This document shows, one piece after another, positions 56,201 through 63,297 of a stretch of DNA of 64,000 nucleotides (position 1 is its first letter; every line of letters begins with the position of its first letter). The position numbers and the translations under genes were made by a program. This DNA comes from Paenibacillus vietnamensis. Its GTDB lineage: Bacteria > Bacillota > Bacilli > Paenibacillales > Paenibacillaceae. The DNA lies in assembly GCF_020169515.1 (NCBI RefSeq), contig NZ_JAHMHW010000009.1:1-64000 (forward strand), written 5' to 3'. The notes under the pieces were generated by a model. The model saw only the letters and a program-made list of their open reading frames with translations, ran no database searches and was not told the origin of the DNA.

Positions 56201-57840
56201 AAGGGCGCATGCTCAAGATTGAGGCTCGCCTCCACCTCTGCCGCCGCTGCGTTTTTAATCGTCACTTTGTTGACGGCAACGGCATTGCCGTTGATATCCG
56301 TAATGCCGATTTCCTCCGCCAAAGCCGCTTCATCCAGGCCGTCCGTCAGCGTAAAGCCCAGCAGAAGCTTCGATTCCGACAAAATTTCCGCCGAAACCAG
56401 ACCGGTCGCCATTTCGCCGTAAGGCGAAATATAGACCTTGTCATCCCCCTGCCTGATCCAGAGCCGATTATAGCGGTCGAGCAGCGAAAACGCTTTGTCG
56501 CCGCCGTCCTTGACGCCGGTCGTCCGGTTCACGATCAGGAAAGCTAATTTTTTGGCCCCGTCCTTAAGCGGAACGTCGACGTAAGCTCCATATCTGTCTG
56601 TGTGTTCCTCCCGGAAAGGAAGGGCGTCCGCCGGCCACTTGCTGCCGTCGGAAGGCGTGGCCGCCCCGTCCCAGGTCCATACCCCGAACGGCGCATACCC
56701 GTTATCGTCTCTCGTGTAATGAATGCGGACCGTGCCGGCCGGAATGTCCGCCGGCTCATAAGTCGAAACCGCATTGGAGCCGTCCCGGATCCATACTTCG
56801 TTCAATAACGGCGATGTCAGCGCAACCGATTTATCCCCGCCGTCTTTCGCTCCGCTCACCCGGTCCACTACTAGAAAGCTCACCTTGCTTGCTTGATCCG
56901 CAAGCGGAATATCCGCATATGCGCCGTAGGCATCCCTATTGCCGGACGGGAACGGCACCGCTCCCGACGGCCAATTGCCCGACGGGGACGCGACGTTGTC
57001 CCACAGCCATAAGCCTTGATTGTCGTACTGGCCGTCCGCCCGGCTGTAATGCACGCGCAGGTGGCCCGCCGGCACCGGATCCTCGGCCGGATCGGCCAGC
57101 ACGGTAAAGTCCGCCAAAACCTCATGAGTTTCTGCATCATATTTGAACGTGACCGGAAGCGCCTCGGGCAGCACGAGAGCTTTGTTCTCCGCAGGGTAAG
57201 CTGCGGCATCCTCCCATGAAGTTCCCAATACAACCTTGAAGCTGTAAGTTCCCTCAGGCACCTCCTTCGTCAGCGTGTATAAGTTGTCGAAATCCGCATC
57301 CTCCAGCATCGCCCGCGATAAATCAGGCCGCCAGTTGCCCGCTTCCCCAAGCGCCGTCTGCACATCTCCCGCGATTCTCGGCTGCTTGCCGGCGGCAATC
57401 GGCTCGTAATAAGTCGAGTCAGCTATTTTATGGGTCATATGATTATAATAAAAGGTTACATCCGAATCGGTTCCTAAAGTCAGCTTAATATTTTCGCCCG
57501 ATTGTTCTCCGCCCGGGTTAGAGTAGCTTCCGAAGCCGTAGCTTTCGTCCCAGCTGCCGCCGATGGCGATCTTGTATTCATACGTTCCCGCGGGCAGCCG
57601 GCCCGTAAAGCTGTAATAGCCGTTGCCCAAGCTGTCCATCTCCGTCGTTTCGGCCGCCGGATCCCAGTCGCCGCTATGCCCGAGAGCCGACTGGAGAGTA
57701 CCGACAAGCACGACCTTCTCCGGTGATGCGGCATTGGCAGCCGGTACGGCCGGCATAATGCCCGCAGCCGTCAAAGCCAGCACAATAGCCAGCATGAGCG
57801 ACAGAAGCCTCTTCCCATTCCTTCTCCACGCAAAATTCAT
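50227..57840 (-). CDS. S-layer-anchored bifunctional pullulanase / alpha-amylase (amylopullulanase)
   Basis: About 2,537 residues. In order: signal peptide (~1-37); two X25-like starch domains (~40-240); two CBM41-like modules (~258-465); a pullulanase with CBM48-like N-part and GH13 barrel. The latter has YNWGYDP at ~794 and catalytic residues near Asp908 (GMRFDMMG), Glu937 (IGEGWR) and Asp1028 (EAHDN). Then come a Big2-like Ig domain (~1267-1350), a third CBM41-like module (~1350-1440), a second GH13 alpha-amylase barrel (acids near Asp1860, Glu1889, Asp1955) and three SLH domains (~2335-2537). It would debranch and hydrolyse starch or pullulan at the cell surface. The ATG at 57840 has GGGAGG 9 nt upstream; the frame extends to 57912 but that part overlaps an operator. 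MalR-like operators precede it. Confidence 0.95.
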   Translation of the reverse strand: MNFAWRRNGKRLLSLMLAIVLALTAAGIMPAVPAANAASPEKVVLVGTLQSALGHSGDWDPAAETTEMDSLGNGYYSFTGRLPAGTYEYKIAIGGSWDESYGFGSYSNPGGEQSGENIKLTLGTDSDVTFYYNHMTHKIADSTYYEPIAAGKQPRIAGDVQTALGEAGNWRPDLSRAMLEDADFDNLYTLTKEVPEGTYSFKVVLGTSWEDAAAYPAENKALVLPEALPVTFKYDAETHEVLADFTVLADPAEDPVPAGHLRVHYSRADGQYDNQGLWLWDNVASPSGNWPSGAVPFPSGNRDAYGAYADIPLADQASKVSFLVVDRVSGAKDGGDKSVALTSPLLNEVWIRDGSNAVSTYEPADIPAGTVRIHYTRDDNGYAPFGVWTWDGAATPSDGSKWPADALPFREEHTDRYGAYVDVPLKDGAKKLAFLIVNRTTGVKDGGDKAFSLLDRYNRLWIRQGDDKVYISPYGEMATGLVSAEILSESKLLLGFTLTDGLDEAALAEEIGITDINGNAVAVNKVTIKNAAAAEVEASLNLEHAPFAVTYSGRTVQADTGWRMLDEMYAYDGDDLGAVYDAASGSAALKLWAPKATEVKVRLYDKNDSARPVGSAELSKGERGVWSVTLAPGEEELSGVTDLLGYFYQYEVTHNGVMKKVLDPYAKSMAPFRVNTKGEAGPDGDTVGKAAIVDLSGTSPKGFDFAKIDGYSQREDAIIWEAHIRDLTADPAIEKDLGEDVRWGTYSAFSKKLDYMKSLGVTHIQLLPVMAWYFGDELAMDERTLAYSAKDNEYNWGYDPHGYFSPDGAYSSNPADPHLRIKELKGLIDAIHQKGMGVVLDVVYTHMAKASLLNDIVPGYYAFQKPDGTFIGGFGNNLATNRIMAEKLMVDSVKYWFEEYKIDGMRFDMMGDATYEAVQHAYDAAAAVNPNALFIGEGWRTFGGQLSDPALEGMGADQDWMDATDDVGVFSDEFRNELKSGYGSEGEPRFITGGARSIQTIFNNIKAQPANTPADDPGDMVQYIEAHDNLPLYDVIAQSIKKDPELPAGDLEIHKRIRLGNLLLLTSQGTAFLQAGQEYGRTKQWLAEGTPEQKFHEFKDEDGNPFTHPYFIHDSYDSSDAVNMFDWSKATDAARYPVNYETKEYTAGLIKLRRHTDAFRLGDKELVDSNVTLINAPQIKAEDLVIGYKSKATDGTGQYYVFVNADNEKRTLTLNEDLTGGDVLVDNDEAGVKPVKVKSGFVLTNTAITLDPLTAVVIRMKAAAPKLKLLQLDSGKYSLVAGSSHKTDVYAVYDDGSRRKVTANAVYATDDAAAAAVSASGLVTAVAPGKAVITATFGGMTASADVTVTERRYVQLNYIRPDRDYTDWNLWVWNTGVRNDQILFDKVENGIATVMLEIAPETTGVGFVLRKGTNWETAKQDYPDDRIIPVAPGAVFTKVNVTSMVRELDIVPDVNGPLLQDGSLTFLYRDDALFRAGQMESIDGVKVKIGGVSRDMLYDMRREWFAYTVSDLKEGTYEYTFLVDRDGTVTETPDPKNSVDGKSVVVYKKPKAVIKSSVEPASISYNESAVVSVKASFSEDTALREGYMDLTSLGGPAKVPFDTELMQQSVSVKDSVTAGAKSVPVTLVDEYGNKHTHNASVNIKARISAGSLDFDWDEARIYFALTDRFADGDAANNEDVDKSHPEAYHGGDFEGLIGKLDYLQELGINTLWITPIVDNIDFNVGAGFTQYGYHGYWAKDFTKLDEHLGDMETFKELIEKAHDRGIKIMVDVVLNHTGYGLKPADNRPEVTEQDKARFEGMLRTDGVSADTNPVEGELSGLPDFRTEDPAVREQIVEWQAGWLERARTKRGDTIDYFRVDTVKHVESSTWVAFKNALTEINPDFKLIGEYFGATADSDGGTLRSGQMDGLLDFGFKDRALAFANGSIDAVDAYLAEREAKLDNAATMGQFLSSHDENGFLSHYADGDEGKLKVAAALQITAKGQPVIYYGEELGRSGANAGDMSAGEFSENRGDMPWDRLDEERSLHGHYRKLLNIRAKYSKVYSKGTRTKIGGSDALGYLAFNKQYGGVNVVTVINTAAAGIAVTVDVPFAAGTKLLDEYSGKSYTVTQERQVTFDLPGRDDGGTVILAAVPSPDSSEAEQPQTAGDAWIVSAASLQGGNDGKAAVSLPAGKTSALLPMEAADLLAGNDLELQAGGLSVTLPHELLGKLQKMVLDGGGAGMGILLEARPLPAAQSGALLNGLQTEQAAWRAASDIYSFRLSIVTAGGGSVPVPTFEEPVVLTFKLNADADRTLTGIYYVSEDGAPEYVRGKQDGDRISAEVYHFSSYAALELDRTFADVPAGHWAYAAVKALAAKHIAIGRSGARFEPEEGVTRAEFAAMLVRMLGAKAGGAVGSAGAGSAEAGAGAVRFTDVNEDAWYAAYVASAVALGIVKGRSAVKFAPHEKVTREEMAVMLVRALAAKNGSDAVRDDGAVPASGAGADFTDSGQISAWAQDAVSFGAEQGLLRGRPDGSFAPKAGMTRAESAQVIFNLMNKQ

Positions 57841-57864
57841 GCTTCTAAACCTCCCAAGATTTAA

Positions 57865-57878
57865 TGCAATCGTTTGCA
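57865..57878. promoter_or_regulatory. LacI-type operator upstream of the pullulanase gene (proximal)
   Basis: TGCAATCGTTTGCA is palindromic apart from the central pair of bases and matches the GCAAACGTTT sites at the mdxE promoter. It lies 25-38 nt before the start codon. Confidence 0.65.
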
Positions 57879-57959
57879 CAAAAGACAAAATAAAGACAAA
57901 CTTTTTTTTCACACCGCCTTTCCAGCGCCATTGTATTGCCGCAATTTGAGAAAAGAGAA

Positions 57960-57975
57960 TGAAAACGTTTGCATA
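57960..57975. promoter_or_regulatory. LacI-type operator upstream of the pullulanase gene (distal)
   Basis: TGAAAACGTTTGCATA. Its complementary strand reads GCAAACGTTTTCA, sharing ten consecutive bases with the operator at the mdxE promoter. It lies ~120 nt before the start codon. The promoter probably lies between the two sites, but no strong -35/-10 pair was seen. Confidence 0.65.
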
Positions 57976-58053
57976 ATTCTATTTTAATCCCCGTTGGAAG
58001 GGGCTGTCAATTTCTTTTTGTAAGTGGGCACGGTGATGCCGTTCTTCGGACGT

Positions 58054-58093
58054 AAAAAAACCCGAAAGCCGGTTAGGACCGGCCTTCGGGTTT
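58054..58093 (-). terminator. Terminator after the LTA synthase gene
   Basis: AAACCCGAA-GCCGGT pairs with ACCGGC-TTCGGGTTT with a bulge, followed by seven T residues on the - strand. Confidence 0.9.
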
Positions 58094-58099
58094 GATGGG

Positions 58100-59980
58100 T
58101 TATAGCTTCGGAAGCTGGCTCACATAGCTGTCGGACAGCTTCATCAGCTCCAGAATATAATCGTAATCCTCGCGGTACTTGCTGAAATCGGCTACCGGCT
58201 CGAACGTTTTCAGATCGATCGCGGTGCCGTCCTCGAACCCTTTTCCGGGCACGAACAGGATGTCATTGTTGAAGAACGATCCTGTAGGGAGATAATATCT
58301 CATCCCGACGACATTGCGGGTTACGTTAAGCAGGTCTTGTCCAAAAACGGTGTGGTTTCTTTCCTTCAGCGAAACGCCGAGCAGATTCGCGATCGTAGGC
58401 ATCATGTCGACCTGGCCGCCGACATGCTCGAACGTTTTGCCTTCGACACCCGGCACATGCACGATGAACGGAATGTTAAAGCGGCTGATCCGGTCGTTGT
58501 ACTTGATGCCAAGCTGCTCGCTGACCCATGCCGGATCGTTGTCCTTGGACTGCATGCCGAAGTGGTCGCCGTAGAGCACGAGCACCGTATCGTCCCAGAT
58601 TCCTTTCGCCTTCAGCCCTTCAATGAATTGGCCGATGGCATAATCCGTGTAGTTCAGCGCAGTTAAATAATTGCCGAGCTGCGTACCGGCCAGATTGTCC
58701 GGCATCTTGATCCGCTGCTGATCGGCCGGCACCTTGAACGGATGGTGGCTTGAAGTCGTTACGAATTGAGCGTAAAACGGCTGGTTCTTCTCGTGCAATT
58801 CGGTCAGCTTCTCCAGGCCGACCCGGTACATTTCGATATCCGAAGCCCCGAAGCCGTTAAATTTATCGTTAACGAACGAAGGTTTGTCATAATATTTCGT
58901 AAACCCGAGCGCCGGATACATGCGATTGCGGTCCCAGAACGTCACATCGTTAACATGGAACGTATTGGACACATAGCCGTCCTGCGCCAGCAAGCGCGGC
59001 ATGCTCGGCAGCTCGCGGTCGCTGTAGCCGGTAGACATCGCGATGACACCGGTCGGATAAATCGAGGTATTCGACATAAACTCGGCATCCGACGTATTGC
59101 CTTGCCCGATTTGCTGGAAGAAATGCGGGAAGTAGAAGCTCTCGCCGATCAAATCGTTAAGCACCGGCGTAATTTCCTGGCCGCCTACGGACAAATTGAT
59201 GCCCAGATTCTGGAACGCCTCCAGCTGCAGAACGATAACGTTCTTGCCTTTGGCCGCTCCGAAATAATTCGGCGTTCCCGCCGGAACCGCCTCGCCCTCC
59301 TGATAGGAGTATGAAGCCTGCAGATCCTCGGTGAACTGGGCGGTCTGCTCGATGCTGCCGTCCCTGATCGCCTTCCCCTGCTCGCTGGCTTTGATCGCAG
59401 CCGCTACTTGATAATCCAGGAAGCCCAGGCTTTCAGCCTGCACGACTTCGTTCGGGATCGAGCTTCCGTTCCAGATGTAGCCCCCGGATACCGCTACGCA
59501 GACAACGGCTGCTATTGCAACGAACATTGGCTTCGCCGCCCGCTTGCTGCCGGAGCTCCGGCCGCGTCTGATCCGGGTTGCGATATGAATGACGGCCAGC
59601 ACGATCAGATCAAGGAAAAACAAATAATAAGTCGGCTGCAGAATCGAGCCTACGCTCTCTCCGATTTGCGGAACCTGATCAAGCCCGTGCAAAGCGGTAT
59701 AGGTAGGAACGGTCCCGTAATAACTGAAATATATGGTGGAAGCGAACAACAGAAACGACAGCAGCGTATTGTATATTCCGAAGACGATGCCCTTCCACTT
59801 CGCGGAAGTAATCAGCTCCAATACGCATAGCAGCGCCAAAGCGGCGGCCGCATCCGCGACCAGCCTGTCGATCTGTACGCCCTGGAATACAAATTGGCGG
59901 AAAAGGACCATTTTTAACATGAGCAAAATAAATACAAGAAGAAACGGCGATCTTTTGTAGAAATTAGTCGTGAGCTCCAA
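58100..59980 (-). CDS. ltaS: Lipoteichoic acid synthase family protein
   Basis: About 626 residues: five N-terminal membrane helices, then an extracellular sulfatase-like domain. The domain has the metal-binding Glu in VIVLQLEAFQN, the nucleophile Thr in GNTSDAEFMSN and the late motif LYGDHFGMQ with Asp/His ligands. LtaS polymerises glycerolphosphate from phosphatidylglycerol onto a glycolipid anchor. The start is uncertain: I chose the TTG at 59980 because GAGGAG is ~11 nt upstream. The ATGs at 60022 and 60016 extend the frame but have no ribosome site, and a GTG at 59992 is too close to the site. Confidence 0.9.
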   Translation of the reverse strand: MELTTNFYKRSPFLLVFILLMLKMVLFRQFVFQGVQIDRLVADAAAALALLCVLELITSAKWKGIVFGIYNTLLSFLLFASTIYFSYYGTVPTYTALHGLDQVPQIGESVGSILQPTYYLFFLDLIVLAVIHIATRIRRGRSSGSKRAAKPMFVAIAAVVCVAVSGGYIWNGSSIPNEVVQAESLGFLDYQVAAAIKASEQGKAIRDGSIEQTAQFTEDLQASYSYQEGEAVPAGTPNYFGAAKGKNVIVLQLEAFQNLGINLSVGGQEITPVLNDLIGESFYFPHFFQQIGQGNTSDAEFMSNTSIYPTGVIAMSTGYSDRELPSMPRLLAQDGYVSNTFHVNDVTFWDRNRMYPALGFTKYYDKPSFVNDKFNGFGASDIEMYRVGLEKLTELHEKNQPFYAQFVTTSSHHPFKVPADQQRIKMPDNLAGTQLGNYLTALNYTDYAIGQFIEGLKAKGIWDDTVLVLYGDHFGMQSKDNDPAWVSEQLGIKYNDRISRFNIPFIVHVPGVEGKTFEHVGGQVDMMPTIANLLGVSLKERNHTVFGQDLLNVTRNVVGMRYYLPTGSFFNNDILFVPGKGFEDGTAIDLKTFEPVADFSKYREDYDYILELMKLSDSYVSQLPKL

Positions 59981-60153
59981 AACTTTTTTCACTCCTCTAG
60001 TCTCGGCACTAAACATAAACAAAAATAAAAACGGCCTTCGCCGTTTTCAAAGCTGAAAATAGTGATATGAAGTTTATGTTAAGATACATATTAAAGCATA
60101 TTGGCCTTTTCGACTAGAGGTAATTGTAAGCAACTGGCTATTTTAATGCGAAA

Positions 60154-60192
60154 AACGGGAAGGCACGCCGCTTTGAGGCCCGCTCTTCCCGT
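60154..60192. terminator. Bidirectional terminator between ltaS and the deacetylase gene
   Basis: AACGGGAAG and CTTCCCGTT form perfect arms around a ~21-nt loop, flanked by an A-run and a T-run. It mainly ends the deacetylase gene on the - strand. Confidence 0.85.
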
Positions 60193-60220
60193 TTTTTTAA
60201 AATTTTTTAATGGTACTAAC

Positions 60221-61108
60221 TTATTTGCTATGCGGAATATTAAGCAGCTGCGGTACGGTCACAAATTCAAGCCCGCGGGCTTTCAGCGCCGGAATAATGT
60301 CTTCGAGCGCGGCAACCATTCCCGACAGGTCCTGTCTCCAGTCGCCTCCGCTGTGCATCAGAATGATGGAGCCGGGCTTAACGGTAGTCAGCACGTTCTT
60401 TTTCACTTCTTCGGCGGGAATCTGCTTCCAGTCCAGAGAATCGACCGACCAGCCGACGATGCTGTAATTCATCTCCCCAAGCGCTTCGACGTTCTGCTCG
60501 TTCAGGCCGCCGTATGGAGAACGCAGCAGCTTGGGCGAATAACCGACGAGGTCGCGGATCACCTTGTCCGTCTCGCTGGCTTCCCACCTCATCCTCTCCA
60601 GGCTCTCCTTATAAAGCTTCGGATGCCAATAGGTGTGGTTGCCGATAATATGTCCTTCGTTGTGAATACGCTGTGTAACATCGGGATGTCCGGCTACGCG
60701 CGCGCCAATGAGAAAAAAGGTCGCTTTCACTCCATTCTTCTTCAGTACGTCAAGCACCTGCGGAGTAAACCGCTCGTCCGGGCCGTCGTCAAACGTTAGC
60801 GCGATTTTGTTCGACAGCCCCGTGGCGTTAAGCACGATGATGCCGGGATACTTACGGGCAAGGGCACGGTTGTCGGCCAGATGAGTCATACGTTCGAATT
60901 TCTCGGGGCCGCCCGCCAGAGGCGGCGTGGAGCCTTCGGTTACGGTTCCCGGCGTGCCGGCTTCATCATGCGAATAGATACTGATTTCCGAATTCGGAGC
61001 CTGCCGGGCATTTTGCCGCCGCTCCGGCTCCATCGGTCTGCTGCCGCAGGATGCTGCGAGAAACGCAACGAGCAGCAGCGGTAGGAAGCGTTTTGCGAAC
61101 CACGTCAT
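60221..61108 (-). CDS. Polysaccharide deacetylase lipoprotein (NodB/CE4)
   Basis: About 295 residues with a lipoprotein signal peptide (lipobox LAASC). NodB motifs in order: ALTFDDGPD (catalytic and metal-binding Asp), IGNHTYWHP (two metal-binding His), LRSPYGG, GWSVDSLDW and IILMHSGG (catalytic His). These enzymes remove acetyl groups from peptidoglycan or other N-acetylglucosamine polymers outside the cell. The ATG at 61108 has AGGAGGG 9 nt upstream, while the frame continues to 61180. It is downstream-adjacent to ltaS but separated from it by a terminator. Confidence 0.92.
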   Translation of the reverse strand: MTWFAKRFLPLLLVAFLAASCGSRPMEPERRQNARQAPNSEISIYSHDEAGTPGTVTEGSTPPLAGGPEKFERMTHLADNRALARKYPGIIVLNATGLSNKIALTFDDGPDERFTPQVLDVLKKNGVKATFFLIGARVAGHPDVTQRIHNEGHIIGNHTYWHPKLYKESLERMRWEASETDKVIRDLVGYSPKLLRSPYGGLNEQNVEALGEMNYSIVGWSVDSLDWKQIPAEEVKKNVLTTVKPGSIILMHSGGDWRQDLSGMVAALEDIIPALKARGLEFVTVPQLLNIPHSK

Positions 61109-61223
61109 ATAAGTATTCCCTCCTGAACGAATCCTTTCTGCGCTTATTATTGGGATATCAGGCAGGGAATTATTCTTCATCCTAAAGAGTTAAATCCGGT
61201 GAGGGGCTGCTTGCCTGCCCGCC

Positions 61224-61418
61224 TGCTGTACTAAATACAGCAGAAAGCTGACATGCGGGTAGTATCGGCAGCTTCCGCTGCATTTTGTACAGCTGATTTC
61301 TTATAATTCTCCAAATATCCAAGCTTATCACCGTATATTCTTGAATTCCGCTGTACTAATTACAGCAAAGGCTGCGATTCCGCATTTGTGACCTAATTTT
61401 GATGTACAAAGTGCATGC
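61224..61418 (+). repeat. Diverged hairpin array related to 31055-33386
   Basis: The palindromes TGCTGTA-CTAAA-TACAGCA (61224-61242), GCTGCATTTTGTACAGC (61277) and GCTGTACTAATTACAGC (61350) are followed by GATGTACAAAGTGCATGC (61401-61418). The last matches the inverse-oriented core at the tails of arrays 1-4, and the intervening GAATTCCGCTGTA matches GAATTCTGCTGCA there. The rest of 61109-61501 shows no gene. Confidence 0.7.
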
Positions 61419-61501
61419 TGAAATGACTTGCTTTTGTGATAGATGCCTTGCAATCTGTTTATCTCCTGGTTCTGCTACTCATCCTGCTACTGTTTCTGTT
61501 C

Positions 61502-61921
61502 TTAAAACTTGCCCGGCTCCATGACCGGTTCCGTTTCTTCTATCTCATCCTCCGCCGGATCCTCCAAATCATTCAAAACATTATCCTCCAATACAGCGCG
61601 TTTGCTGCCGTATTCTTTGATAATATACTGATCCCCCCATAAGCACAGGGAATTCAAAATGACCCGCAAGGTGTCTCCAAATTCGCTCAGCCGGTATTCG
61701 ACTTTGGGCGGCACCTGGTTATAGACGATTCTTTCGACGACGCCGTGCTGCTCCATCTCACGCAGCTGCTGCGTGAGCATTTTTTGCGTGATGCCGGGCA
61801 TGAGCCGCTTCAGCTCGCTTGTTCTTTTTGATCCGTGCATCAAATGGCAGAGAATGACGCATTTCCACTTGCCGCCTATCACCTCTAACGTCGCTTCAAC
61901 CGCAATATTGTATTTCTTCAT
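61502..61921 (-). CDS. HxlR-family transcriptional regulator
   Basis: 139 residues with a single winged-helix domain: YNIAVEATLEVIGGKWKCVILCHL, TSELKRLMPGITQKMLTQQLREMEQHGVV and PPKVEYRLSEFGDTL. The tail is long and acidic (DLEDPAEDEIEETEPVME), unusual for the family. The Cys in WKCVIL is at the position of the redox-sensing Cys of HypR/YodB-type members, so a thiol-stress sensor is possible. It is divergent from an MFS gene, with a palindrome in between. Confidence 0.88.
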   Translation of the reverse strand: MKKYNIAVEATLEVIGGKWKCVILCHLMHGSKRTSELKRLMPGITQKMLTQQLREMEQHGVVERIVYNQVPPKVEYRLSEFGDTLRVILNSLCLWGDQYIIKEYGSKRAVLEDNVLNDLEDPAEDEIEETEPVMEPGKF

Positions 61922-61965
61922 CGGGATTTTTCCTTTCCTCCCCTGCAAGGCAAACAGCCTCTGAT

Positions 61966-62033
61966 GGGTACTTTTTTGTGCCTACATTACTTAAAAGTAC
62001 GTACTATTCGTTTCGGAATCAGAAGCCTATAAT
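61966..62033 (+). promoter_or_regulatory. Divergent control region with palindromic operator for the MFS/AKR genes
   Basis: The perfect palindrome AGTACGTACT (61996-62005) abuts the -35 region of a promoter whose -10 TATAAT is at 62028-62033. A related GGTAC motif occurs at 61967. This is a likely operator of the adjacent HxlR-type regulator. Confidence 0.5.
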
Positions 62034-62077
62034 AACATTTGCCGGCGGGAGTCACCATACTGGAGGAGGAAAATGAA

Positions 62078-63295
62078 ATGCATAGAGACAAAAAAAGAAG
62101 CACGATGGCGCTGCTCGCATTAGCCGTTAGCGCCTTTGCAATCGGAACGACTGAATTCATCAGCGTCGGGCTGCTCCCGTTAATCGCGGATGATTTGCAT
62201 ATATCGGTTACGGCTGCAGGCCTGACCGTCACCCTGTACGCCCTGGGCGTTATGCTTGGCGCCCCGATTTTAACGACGTTAACGTCTCGTATACCGCGCA
62301 AAACGCTGCTGCTCTGGATTATGATCGTCTTTATGCTGGGCAATGGCATGGCAGCCGCCGCGGGCGGAATCGGCATGCTGCTCGCGGCGCGCGTCATCTC
62401 GTCACTTGCACACGGGATATTCATGTCGATCGGATCGACGATCGCGGCCGATCTTGTTTCGGAGGACCGCAGGGCGAGCGCAATTGCCGTCATGTTCTCC
62501 GGATTGACCGTAGCTACGGTAACCGGGGTACCCATCGGAACGTTTATCGGCCAACAGCTGGGCTGGCGTGCCGCGTTTATCGTCATCGTTGCCGTTGGTA
62601 TTATCGCATTTATCGCTAACGGTCTATTGATTCCGGCGGGCTTGCGCAAAGCTGCAGCCACATCCGTTCGCGATCAGGTGAAGGTCATTACGAACGGACG
62701 ACTGCTGCTTGCTTTTGCCATCACAGCCCTCGGTTACGGAGGAACGTTTGTTGTCTTTACCTATTTATCCCCTTTACTGCACGATATAACCGGATTTTCG
62801 GAGGAGTCGATCGCCGCGATCCTGCTCGTTTACGGCATCGCAATTGCAGTCGGCAATGTGCTTGGGGGAAAAGCGGCGAACCGGAAGCCGATTGCCGCCT
62901 TGTTCTATATGTTCGCTGCTCAAGCCGCCGTTTTGCTTCTTCTGACCTTTACGGCCTCTTCGAAATGGGCAGGAATGATCACCGTCATTCTTATGGGCTT
63001 ATTCGCCTTTATGAACGTACCGGGCTTACAGGTGTATGTCGTCACGCTGGCAGAACGCTTTACGCCGCAATCGGTCGACGTGGCTTCCGCTTTTAACATT
63101 TCCGCCTTTAATGCGGGCATCGCGATTGGCGCTTACTTGGGCGGTGAGATCGCCGACCGGATCGGACTGATTCATACGCCGTGGATCGGCGCGATTATGG
63201 TAGCGGGTGCGGTCGTATTAACCGGCTGGAGCCGTATGCTGGACAACAAAAATAAGGAATTCGCCGTGAGACCGGCGATTCGGGAGGTATCCTGA
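62078..63295 (+). CDS. MFS transporter (DHA1 family, AraJ/YdhP-like)
   Basis: 405 residues with twelve membrane segments. The N-terminus (ALAVSAFAIGTTEFISVGLLPLIADDL) is the hallmark of the DHA1 sugar-efflux/multidrug group, including AraJ, PbuE and YdhL. GGAGGAGG lies 8 nt before the ATG at 62078, and the frame upstream to 62039 is not used. It is followed 2 nt later by an aldo/keto reductase gene and is divergent from an HxlR regulator. This gives a small inducible efflux-and-detoxification operon (inference). Confidence 0.88.
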   Translation: MHRDKKRSTMALLALAVSAFAIGTTEFISVGLLPLIADDLHISVTAAGLTVTLYALGVMLGAPILTTLTSRIPRKTLLLWIMIVFMLGNGMAAAAGGIGMLLAARVISSLAHGIFMSIGSTIAADLVSEDRRASAIAVMFSGLTVATVTGVPIGTFIGQQLGWRAAFIVIVAVGIIAFIANGLLIPAGLRKAAATSVRDQVKVITNGRLLLAFAITALGYGGTFVVFTYLSPLLHDITGFSEESIAAILLVYGIAIAVGNVLGGKAANRKPIAALFYMFAAQAAVLLLLTFTASSKWAGMITVILMGLFAFMNVPGLQVYVVTLAERFTPQSVDVASAFNISAFNAGIAIGAYLGGEIADRIGLIHTPWIGAIMVAGAVVLTGWSRMLDNKNKEFAVRPAIREVS

Positions 63296-63297
63296 TT

